Of a DNA stretch of 64,000 nucleotides, positions 24,028 through 34,161 are shown piece by piece. A program made the translations under genes and the position numbers. Source of the DNA: Kalmusia sp. IMI 367209 (lineage: Eukaryota; Ascomycota; Dothideomycetes; Pleosporales; Didymosphaeriaceae); assembly GCA_027946365.1 (NCBI GenBank), contig JAPEUQ010000013.1:992001-1056000 (forward strand), written 5' to 3'. The stretch's first letter is position 1. Each line of letters starts with the position of its first letter. Below the pieces are notes generated by a model. That model searched no databases. It was not told the origin of the DNA and worked only from the letters and a program-made list of their open reading frames with translations.

Positions 24028-26186
24028 ATGGAACCTATCGGACTTTCAGCTAGCCTACTAACATTACTTACCGCAGCCGGACAGTCGTGTAATTTTATCC
24101 ATAACGTATGTATAGACCTCCGCAAGGCTCCAAGAGATATTCGTACTCACGCAACAACGCTACAATGTCTTCTTTTGACCATCGATAGCCTGATCGATTC
24201 GTACAAAAAGCTTCCCCCAGGGTTTGAGATTGATACTCGGTTACACAAAGAGATAGAGCGATTTGAGCGAGAAGTCACTTGCATGAAAGTCGAGATCGAA
24301 AGCAGGCTAGATCCATTAGGTCAAGGCCGAAGGCAACGTTTTCGAGAGAGTTGCAGATGGTTACTATTCGACCGGCAGATGAACAAGTTCCTTCAATCCA
24401 CAGATCACTGGTTCATGATTATGAGTCAAACATCAACAGTGGCCCAGCTGTAGGTAGCCCTCCATGTACGTAAAGTAAACTAATCGTAGTAGGGCCTTAT
24501 CGACTCGCATCGATCAGAACGTTAGCACGCTGCTCGCATCAACACACTATCCAACATGTATCTCAACGTCATTGGCAGAAGCATCGGTAAATGCAAAGTC
24601 GACATACTCCAGACTACTCGCGTTGCCGTCACAACCCCAACTATTATCGACCCCTATGTCTCAACTTGAATGCGAACCCACGTTCGCTCAAGACAGGTTC
24701 GCAAAGTATTTATCCACCTGTGCGGATCCGGTCGGCCTCGCCCCACAGCACTGGGCTGGAAGCAACATTGGAAATATCATGGTCAGCTGTACTGGCGGAT
24801 TAGTTGTCGCACAGTATTGGTCACCGCAAGGAAAGGAATGCTACAAAGCCCTTCGCACTTCGGAAGGCTACAGTTTGGTACTTACGGCCCAATCAGCCTG
24901 GTTCATCCGCAGAAGGCTTTCACTGATGCTGTTCGTGACCTACAAAATAACTCAAACCCTCAAGCTTAACTTACGATTTACCGTTCAATGCGGTAGACTT
25001 TTCAATTTCAGTGGCCCACATCACATTGCAATACAGAATGGAGATATTGACTACTTAATGCACCAGTTTTCTTCTCGGCAATTAAGTGTGTATGATGTAA
25101 CCACAAATGGTGACACTTTGTTACACGTACGAGCGAATCTTCCAGTGGTGAAGACCAAAAACTGACGGGGACAGTTGGCCGCGGGGCATAATCAGAAAGC
25201 TATCATTGACATGCTGGTAAATGAAGGTGCCGATATCAATGCGACAAATAATAGCGGCGGGTCAGTTACCCTTCTCTCTCCCATCGCCGATACCTGATAC
25301 ACGGCGTAGGACACCTCTACACATATCTCTACGGATAGGGAAGGACTATGAGTGTGCGCGAAGACTCCTCCGCCACGGTGCAGACGTACATCGTATAGAC
25401 AAAGATGGACGGACACCCCTCCATAGCTTCTTTAACGATGCTATTAGCCAGGTTATCCACTACCATAGAGACGAGATCGATGCATGCTCTCAAGATAAAC
25501 GTGGCATGACAGTCGCGCATTGGGCCTCGTGGACCAAACAATCCCTCCCTAAAGACGTTACCTACGCGTCTTTTGTAAGGGAAAAGGCCTATCTAGGTCC
25601 ATATGCCATGGTAGACTTCCAGGGAAAGTCTATGCTGCATCTCGCTGCAGAAAGAGGCAATGTGACCCTTGTCCAATATTTCCTCTCCCTACCACAGGTG
25701 CCGAGGATGGCAGCGCCAGATCATAAAGGATGCAACGTCTTGCACTACGCGACTGCGAGTAAACGATATCATCTCATACATTCTTTGGTGCAAACCCTGC
25801 CGCTCGGCTTCAAGCAAACGGATCATCAAGGGCGAACAGTATTGCATCATGCAGCAATGAGAGATAACCTTGCGGCTGTACAGCATATCTTGACTCTGGA
25901 TGTAACTCAATCGGAAGCTCAGGATGAGAAAGGGCGAACATCGTTGCAGCTCGCTCAGCTGCATGGGTCCAAGTCAGTCGTCGAGTTCTTGAGGTTGCAA
26001 TGTCGTCAAAGTATGTATCTACAAGCTCAGCAAGTTGACTTATGTGAGGAAGCCAATCATGAGTTGTATATACACGGAGGTAAAAAAAGTGGGATCTCGA
26101 CGCATCACCTCAGCAGTCTGCGGTTTATCTTTCTGCTTGTCTGCATTTTGTTAACAGGAACATGGATGTACTCTGCATGTTCCTAA
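24028..26186 (+). CDS. Helo-like/PigL_N N-terminal domain plus ankyrin repeats, membrane-anchored
   Basis: Four exons: 24028-24449, 24490-25126, 25175-25260 and 25310-26186 (673 residues; the first acceptor may be 3 bases later). All phases agree. The N-terminus (MEPIGLSASLLTLLTAAGQ, then LRKAPRDIRTHATTLQCLLLTI) is the fungal STAND-protein N-terminal helical domain annotated as Helo-like or PigL_N. A middle region of about 180 residues follows. Ankyrin repeats begin at HHIAIQNGDIDYLMHQF and include NGDTLLH-LAAGHNQKAIIDMLVNEGADIN, GGTPLHISLRIGKD, DGRTPLH, QGKSMLHLAAERGN, GCNVLHYATA, GRTVLHHAAMRDN and GRTSLQLAQLHG. The end LRFIFLLVCILLTGTWMY plus a few residues is a tail-anchor-like helix. A non-self recognition or scaffold role is inferred; no NTPase is present. 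Confidence 0.85.
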
Positions 26187-27012
26187 CCTGTTTACGACTC
26201 TCATCGAACTGCCAATTCGAATCATATCTTGTAGCGACATGTTTTTTATGCTTAATTCTGATTCGACTTAATTATAATGTGTATCTCTCTATATATCTGA
26301 AGAAAATTACTATCAGAGTAAGCAAAATTCCAGTTTTGGTGTAGAATGCATCCCAAAACCGATCCACGCCCATAGTTGTAAAATGCATTGCGAACTGCAA
26401 TTTTCTAAACCCGAAGGAAGCGCCATTGATCAGACTCCACACGAACCAAAACAATCTGGATGGGCCCCTATCTTGTTGGTCGCGACAAGCAAGCAACACC
26501 CCTCCCCCTGGCGAGCACCACGTTCATCTGCGTAGACTGCACCTTATAGACAGGGCTCTCCTTCGTCTGGAGTGCGCTGATCTGATCCGCCGTGACGCTA
26601 GACTCTTCGGCATTCTTCGCCGCTCCTGTGGCGGGAGCCCATTGGCATAGCCGGGTTGTGAATTGAATCGAGGAAGCGGTGCTTTCTTCTCTTTCCATCA
26701 CAAGTCGACAGATCATTCTTAATGGTTCATATGTATGGGTAACGTAATTAGATAAGTTAGATAGCTACAGTTCTTACCGAGACAAAAGCAAACATAAAAA
26801 AGTGCCCCTTCATTCCCACCATCTCCACGTTGTTCTTGACTTTCCTAGTAAAAAGCGCACATTGACGTGCCACGCGCGTGGGGCTGTGCTATGGTAGTCA
26901 CTAGCGTGGAAGCGACGGATCGGCAATCTCGGCTCATCCGTCCCGCTGCCTTTAGGCCGACTGCTCCACATCTCGCATCTTCGCTCCTAATTCATTTTTG
27001 TGTAGGCCCGGC
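26187..27012. other. Intergenic region with one weak minus-strand small frame
   Basis: A 76-codon frame from 26698 to 26468 on the minus strand (EESTASSIQFTTRL, AKNAEESSVTADQISALQ, ESPVYKVQSTQMNVVL) has a protein-like, helical composition and an ATG in place. It has no recognised family and no splice evidence, so I leave it as a possible small gene. Confidence 0.3.
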
Positions 27013-29458
27013 ATGGAAGACACTCAAGAATCCGCTTCCGGCAGACCTTCGAGCGCGCGCGTCTCACAGGCATGCCAGCGTTGTCGAACACTGAAGACGC
27101 GCTGTCTGCCAAGCGAACGGACTGGCACTTGCCAAAGGTATATGGTGACCTGCTCCTCAAAGTGGCATTGTATCTCAGAATGATCGATTGACTGCCACTA
27201 AGGTGCTTTACTGCCAAACGCGACTGCGTCTGGGCTGAGACGCCACGCCGCGCAAGACGTGTGCGCGGACCATCGTAAGCATGATAATTTCGAAGTCTTC
27301 CGTAGCTAAATCTTCAAAGTCGCATATCGCAAGTGGAGCAGAAAATCGATGGGCTTGTTGCCAGTCTTGTTAAACCGAACGCGACTCCCGCTACTGTGAC
27401 ATCGACCTCCCCACCTGAAAGCCATCGAAAAACTATCGGAACTCATCGACTTGCCGGAAGAGATCGCCCTATAGGGCCTGGAAGCTGGTTACTTTTTCCA
27501 GAGTCTTTTGAGCAGCAAACACAACTTCCCGAGCAAGATGAGCCAGAAGAAGCGCCTACACCAGCTCTGGATGCAGGAACCGACGCTGCAGACGCTGCAG
27601 ATGCCGCACATGATTCAGAATATCTCGAAAAACTGCGACGGATTCACAGCTTTGGTGACGCAAAAAATATGGATGGTCCGCCCAGCACCTCCTCCCTCAC
27701 TCGCAACAAGAAAGAGCCGGCTATAGATGATCAGAAAGTGAGAGATCTTTTGAGTAGTGCAGAGGCAGATGATCTGCTAAACGCCTATCGATCTATGTGC
27801 ATAACTTTTCCATTCGTTCCTATAGAAGCCTCGGTGTCAGCTTCTCAGTTACATGATACGAAGCCTATGCTCTTCCTTGCGATCATTACAGTCGCCGCTT
27901 GGAATGATCACAAATTACAACGATACTTAGACAAGCTATATCGGAAAGAGCTGGCTCACTATACCTTCATCCGCCCACGAAGAACTATTTGGCTGCTACA
28001 GAGTGTACTTGTGTATTTATCGAGGTATTCATGATGATGGCTCCCGTTTGAAACTGTACTGACCAAATAGATATCACTTCGTTTTTAGCCACAAGACTCA
28101 GCAAATATATTTCATGCAGACAACCGCTAACGGACTCGCACTCGACCTCGGATTACACCAGAAAGCTACAAGATCGTTCGCTGATGTTCCTGGTCGACCG
28201 CCACCTCCAGCATTGTCTATCGCAGAGCAATGCGAACGACAGCGAACGTTTCTTGGCTGCTACTATCTTTCTTCATTGTGAGTGTTGGCCTTATCATCTC
28301 TTACATTTAGGCTAAGCCTTCAGGGTCGCTGGAGGGATGCAAAAGCCTAATCTCTTGAAATATACAGAGTATATGGGCCAATGCAGTCAAGATCTTAGAG
28401 ACGCTCAACAATACCCTTCGGACGCAATCATCGGGCATCTTCTAGCAATACGGCGCTTAGACGACCAAATACACGATTACTTCTTCACGGAAGAGACCAT
28501 TGAGCTTGATATTGCCGATCCTCGCATATTGATGAACTTCCGATTTTTGAAGGGCCAATTGGATGAATGGAAACGTGAGAAGTACAGTGACGAATTTCAG
28601 ATCCGTGAGCTTTCTCTCCAAGGTTACACACTAGATAAGTACTGATACTTTATACTCATAGTTTTCGATCTTTCTTCTGCATTCACTGAAATGCAGTTGC
28701 ATAGTGTCGCTCTTCGACCACCTCCACCGTCGAGTCAGATATATACTGCCGATGCAACGCGCTTAAATGCTCTGCTCGCCACCCTTGAAGCATGCAAACG
28801 CTATTTTGACACATTTCTCGCCTGCCCTGTGTCCGAATATCATATTCTAGCATTCTCGGAATGGTTCCGAATCCCTGTTGTTGTTATAACACTTGCACGC
28901 CTTTGCATTCCAAGTGCCTCGCACACTGCAGCCCAGTGGGATGTAAAGACGGCCCACGAACGAGGCCGTTTAGATCTCTACCTCGAATCGCTCTGCTATC
29001 GCATGAAGGGTTTGAGTACCTACAAGAGAACACAAAATTTCCATGCAGACTTCTACTGGGCAATGGAAATGATCATGGATATGACCAAGACTTGGTTCAT
29101 GAAGAAGATTCATGCGAAAAAGAATGCATCAAATGGTATTCCGACCCCGGACACAATACAGAGCTTCGCCCATGGACTGATAGATGGATCCGGGACTTCT
29201 ACTACGCCCACGATGTCCGAAGTAGTCGGCTGCCCTCAAACTCTGGACCCTGACATCAGTATGAACTATAGCAATGGCCCAGACCCTCTCTTATTTATGC
29301 AAGACGTGGATTTTGACCTTGACAAGTAAGCAATCTGGGATTCTGGATTTTTATGAGCTCTCTGCTAACTGCATCCCCGCGTTAGATTCTTTGATGTAGG
29401 AATCTGGGGTGACGAGACCTATCTCGGTATGGGCTTCGGAGGTGGAATGCGCTTTTGA
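27013..29458 (+). CDS. Zn2Cys6 fungal transcription factor
   Basis: Seven exons: 27013-27137, 27203-27274, 27320-28024, 28071-28277, 28324-28604, 28662-29325 and 29386-29458 (708 residues, every phase consistent). The binuclear zinc cluster starts ACQRCRTLKTRC and continues RTGTCQRCFTAKRDCVW. It is completed only by removing intron 1, which lies inside the cluster. A linker with a coiled segment (QVEQKIDGLVASL) and an acidic Ala/Asp stretch follow. The middle homology region then gives ALDLGLHQKATRSFADV, CERQRTFLGCYYLSSLVAGG and QKPNLLKYTEYMGQC. The short last exon ends in an aromatic acidic motif (GIWGDETYLGMGFGGG), a plausible activation segment. It is a nuclear DNA-binding regulator; its targets are unknown. 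Confidence 0.92.
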
Positions 29459-29963
29459 CGAAATTCATCCTGTTCTTGATCTACCCTGCCAGAGCAATGA
29501 TCTATCTTAAAATCGCTACCTATCTCCCCTCATAAGATTTGGCCACCTTGTTGATGTTTGTGATTGATTTGTTGCAGATACATGCCCTTACTTATATCCG
29601 CAAAGCGGTCATCTTGGCCTCGAAAAATTTTTAGTGATTGTAGAAACACGCAATTCATTGTGCACTCTGGCGTACTGGACGCACCAGATAAGACGGTTAT
29701 TCGCGACATCCATTCGTTACCCGCACCTTACTAGAGCGGCTAGCGGACTGTTGCGCTGCCTTATTATGACTCTTCGCGTGACTCGGTGTTCAAAGTTACC
29801 TTGACAGGGAACGTTAGTTGATGACTCACAACACGTCATTCTCACGTATAACTTGACACAGTTTGTGCGATCCTCTACTACCCTCTTTTTTTATTGATCA
29901 CGAAAAAATCTTCATGAATACATCAACATATTAGAATGACGTACACCTCTAGAACCCACTAAG
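29459..29963. other. Intergenic region between two plus-strand genes
   Basis: 3' region of the first Zn cluster gene and promoter of the acetyltransferase. A T-rich run lies near 29884. No feature is supported. Confidence 0.4.
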
Positions 29964-30614
29964 ATGGTTGACCTCGACTTCCACATCGATACTCCACGGC
30001 TTGTCATCTCGCATCTCGACTCCACGCAAGATTCACACTGCGACCTCCTAGTGACCCTTTACAACACTGCAGAGGATAACAAGTCGAAAAATGGTGCCGC
30101 TGCACCGATAGCCGACCGCGAAGCTGCACGCAAGAACATTGAAAGCAGTGACCGCGACTGGAGCTCAGGCTATGGACGCTACCTTGTCAGCCTGAAGACG
30201 CCCACTCTCTCTGCAGAAGAAGAAAATCTTCCATTTTCGCAGCGAATCAAAAGTTACGTGAAGATTGGAGCAGTTTCCATGAAGTTCCGCAGATTTGAGG
30301 GTGCACCCTTGGCCCCTGATGTCGGTTATAGACTGATGTCAGCGTTTCAAGGTAAAGGATATGCTACGGAAGCTGCGGGTGCGATAGTGAGATGGTTTGA
30401 GGAGGAAAAAGGCCAACGAGAGTTCTTTGGTTTCACTGATCCGGATAATGAAAGGTCGAAGGCGGTGCTTAGGCGGATAGGCTTCGAGGAGAGGGGTGTG
30501 AGGGACATTAAAGGGATAAGAGCGGATGGTGTGGTACTAACGGGATCAGTTTGGAGCAAAGGGCTGACGAAGAGTTTAGAGGAGTATGGTCTTTCAAGCA
30601 ATGCCAATGTGTAG
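29964..30614 (+). CDS. GNAT acetyltransferase, RimJ/RimL type
   Basis: Single exon, 216 residues. The protein opens with DTPRLVISHLDST, the usual N-terminal strand of the Acetyltransf_3 group ('TPRLxLR'). The acetyl-CoA-binding core is PDVGYRLMSAFQGKGYATEAAGAIVRW, where Q/RxxGxG/A is QGKGYA. FTDPDNERSKAVLRRIGFEERGVR follows, the typical 'N..S..vl.kiGF' motif. It probably acetylates an N-terminus or a small-molecule amine. It lies between two Zn2Cys6 regulators, which is the layout of small regulated metabolic loci, but no other pathway enzyme is adjacent. Confidence 0.88.
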   Translation: MVDLDFHIDTPRLVISHLDSTQDSHCDLLVTLYNTAEDNKSKNGAAAPIADREAARKNIESSDRDWSSGYGRYLVSLKTPTLSAEEENLPFSQRIKSYVKIGAVSMKFRRFEGAPLAPDVGYRLMSAFQGKGYATEAAGAIVRWFEEEKGQREFFGFTDPDNERSKAVLRRIGFEERGVRDIKGIRADGVVLTGSVWSKGLTKSLEEYGLSSNANV

Positions 30615-31378
30615 ATGTAAAGTATTATCAGTGATTTGGTGTACTTAGCATGGAGAAACCAAGTCGACTGGTTACAATCCGCGTCCCATATACACATTTT
30701 GAACTCGATAGTATAATAGCGTGATTACTGGAGTAACTTTAGCAATATCGTACAGTATCAGCTGGGAGGGAGTGAGACACCGCGTAGAAGAGTAGAGGGT
30801 CGGATGATCAGACGGTGCTGATTGCTCTTCTGTCGATGGGTTGTACTCATAAATACGGATTTCGTGCTCACATATACATAAGCCTTGGCACCCACGACAA
30901 AGTACGTTGGAGACTGCATTCTTCAATGCATTTTGACACTTTTGACTTCTGTGGGATTTTATGAGGCTGTGGGGGAGATAGTTGTGGGTGAAAAGTCGAT
31001 GTTTGGACGTGCATCATCAAAATGCGCTACCAAGACTCGAGCTTATCCGCCGGTTGACGTTTCCGCCAGAAACTGTTTTCGGCCCATCAGCCCGCCGCCC
31101 AGGGCCTATAGAATGGCGAGATCTTAGGCTGCAATAAAAATGTCAGAATTTGAGCCACCGTCCTTTGCTGTTGTGATCTTTGTGTGATCTTTGTGTAAGA
31201 TCTATGACCCATACCTGGGCTAGTCTTTCGGGTCTCGGGGCGGAGATAATCGGCAAATTCAGAGGAGAAAAACGGAGCCGTTCCCACCTTCCCGTCGCCA
31301 GTGAAGCTCCTGGTTCCTTGCCAAGATTGCATAGTCACTATATTCATAAAGCTTCATTGAGTGAAAAACCGATCAATA
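30615..31378. other. Intergenic region upstream of the second Zn cluster gene
   Basis: No gene recognised. A direct repeat of 'gatctttgtgt' occurs at about 31176-31198. Confidence 0.4.
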
Positions 31379-33728
31379 ATGCTTGAGCCTGAGCGCCGGC
31401 GGAGAAGACCCGCTATGTAAGTCGGCATTGCCCTTGGCGACGTCATCTCGCTAACCGTGAACAATCACAGCTCCTGCACCTTATGCAGGCGACGCAAGAT
31501 ACGCTGTAATCGCGAAAAACCTTGCAGCAATTGCATTCGTTCTAGAAATGAGTCTTGCGAGTATGAGACTCCACCCGTGCTGCCTCACCGTCCACGTGGA
31601 AGTGATCATGACGAAACGTCTAGCATCAGCACGGCCGCAACGGCCACTACGGCCCCGACTCCCAATACAGAGTCGATGGAGTCGATGAGAAGTCGTATTA
31701 CACATCTCGAAGATCAAATAGGCAACGCATTAAGTTCGTCAACACGATCTGCTCCGCCTGCACCGCCTGCACCGCCTGCGCCATCTCTGGCAGCAACAGC
31801 CGTGTCTAGCATCGAAACCGCTGAATCGCGTATCGGGGGCACCTTCTACATTCATCATGGTAACCCTGCGCTCGGTCAGTCTCCCAAAATGCATCGCAAT
31901 CTTACACACAAAAAGCGAATGTACGGCCAGAGCCACTGGATGAATTTAAGCCTAGTGCTAGTCAAAGATATTGCACAGATGATCGATGGCCAAACACGAG
32001 ATCCAGACCACAAGGAACTCGCGGAAAAAGTCTTTAGCAATATGCAAAAGTGCAAGAGAATAGCAAGGGTCATTAAATCACAAAGGGCACCGCCATGGCC
32101 GTGTATACCAACGTCTGAGCTGCCTCCCAAATCGATTACCGATGATTTGGTTGATTGCTACCTTCGCACCCATGAGAGCGTATATCGGATCCTTCATATA
32201 CCTTCATTCAGGAGAAGTTATGAATCTCTGTGGGTAACGGATACTGAGCCCGACCCAACGTTCATCGTCCAATTGAAGCTGGTACTAGCACTTGGCGCAG
32301 CGAGCTACGATGATAACTTTACCCTTCGCCCATCTGCTATTCGATGGGTCTACGAAGCCGAGACGTGGGTCTCAAACCCAATGCTCAAACATCGACTTAA
32401 TCTTCAATACCTACAGATCTTCAGTCTTCATATCCTTGCGCGAGAGACAGTCGCAGTGGGGGAAGACCTAGTGTATATGCCTGCTGGCGCGCTTCTTCGA
32501 TCGGCTATCATTTTAGGATTGCATAGAGACCCGATTCATTTACCATCCAGAACTATATTTGCCAACGAGATGCATCGTAGGCTGTGGAGTACTATTCTGG
32601 AGCTGTGTCTGCAAGCAGCCATCAATTCAGGATGCCCACCCCTTCTTTCCCCCGACGACTTCGACACCCAGCCAGCCAACAACTTCGATGATGACCAGCT
32701 TGAGAATGAGGACGCAGTACCACGGCCAGAGAACGACTTGACACAGGCGACTATTTCTATCGCATTACGGAAAACCTTCCCAGCACGCCTTGCTGTGACT
32801 AAATTCTTGAACGATTTCAGCTCTAGTGGTACATACGAAGAGACTCTACAACTTGACTTAAAGCTTCGCACGGCGTATAAAACTCTGCGGAACACTCTTC
32901 GAGCGTTTGATTCCAGGACTGGAAATCTGCCTTCAGATTTCCAGGTACGCATGATAGACACAATCATACACCGCTATATGTGCGTGCTTCATGCGCCATT
33001 CTTCGTGCCGTCTCTGTATGATGCAAAATATGCATACTCTAGAAAAGCAACAGTCGACTCCGCTCTGAAGATGTGGTATGCAGGTCATCCAGTATCGGAG
33101 AGCCTGGGCGGCTCGCTCTCTAACGACACAGCCCTAATCAAAAGAGATGACTACCAACGCATTGTCACCTGCGGTCATGGCTTTCTGCGATCGGCTACTA
33201 TGCAGTCTGTAATGATGATTGGTGTCGAAATGAAAACACAGCTCCAAGAAGACGACGGACTGAGTCCCACGCCACTGCGACGAGATCTACTCGCTATCCT
33301 GGAAGAAGCGAAACGGTGGTCTCTGCGGTGCATGGAGGCTGGCGAAACGAATGTCAAGGGACATGTGTTCACGACCCTGATGTTAGCTTACGCACAAGGG
33401 CTTGCCCGAGGCTTAGAAAGGACCGAGATTGCGAAGTCCCTGATCGAAGGTGCTCAGATAGCGGAAGACATTGGAATGGCGATCCTTGAAAAGATGGTCG
33501 AACAGGATATGCCTGAGCAAAACCTGGGAGGAATGGCAGCTATGTCTCTTGACCTTACACCTGAGATGCTTGCTGGTTGGGAGTCGATTGTGAGTGCTCG
33601 ACATAAGGTCCAGCCCGGATACTAATTTCCCACAGCAGATGCCGGACGGTGCGGCCGACCCTTATAATTTCGACCCAATGAGCTGGACGTTTGACCCAGT
33701 AAACACGCAAACAACTTGGCTCTTCTGA
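31379..33728 (+). CDS. Zn2Cys6 fungal transcription factor, Fungal_trans type
   Basis: Exons 31379-31416, 31471-33589 and 33636-33728 give 749 residues. The first exon encodes only MLEPERRRRPA; splicing (GTAAGT/ACAG) makes ISCTLCRRRKIRCNREKPC followed by SNCIRSRNESCEY, a complete C6 zinc cluster with a basic flank. A coiled coil (MESMRSRITHLEDQIGNAL) follows, then a Pro-Ala repeat (PPAPPAPPAP). The Fungal_trans regulatory domain contains LVDCYLRTHESVYRILHIPSFRRSYESLW, AGALLRSAIILGLHRDP and NEMHRRLWSTILELCLQAAINSGCPPLL. The last exon (QMPDGAADPYNFDPMSWTFD) is a typical aromatic-acidic C-terminus and is lost without the GTGAGT/TACTAAT/ACAG intron. It is a nuclear regulator with unknown targets. 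Confidence 0.93.
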
Positions 33729-34161
33729 AACTTGTAAAACCAATAAGTGCTGTCAATTCACGTTCACTATTAGAAGATGGGAACGGTGAGCCCCTGGAGA
33801 TTGTGTAAAGAGACGAGGTATAGGGTTAGGAGCGAGAGATGGAAAGAGCGGGTGTAGGGGCAATATGGAGTTTAGGTTCGGGTTCAGCACACCTGAAATG
33901 GAATTAATAGAACTAAAGAATTCAAATGATATACTGTAAGCGGGGGTAGTAAGGTGGATAGAGTAGATTTATCAGGTGTATTGTGTATGTGTGTAGTATG
34001 TGTATTAAGTAACTAGCTGAGTAGAGTGATCCAAGGCTCCCGCATGCATGATAATTCGATGTGATTGGCTCCTACTGAAACAACGCATCGGGCGTAACCC
34101 CACCTGTTCTTCCTCCTAAAAGCGTTGTATCCAGCCTGGATACTCTCCCAATTCTGACACG

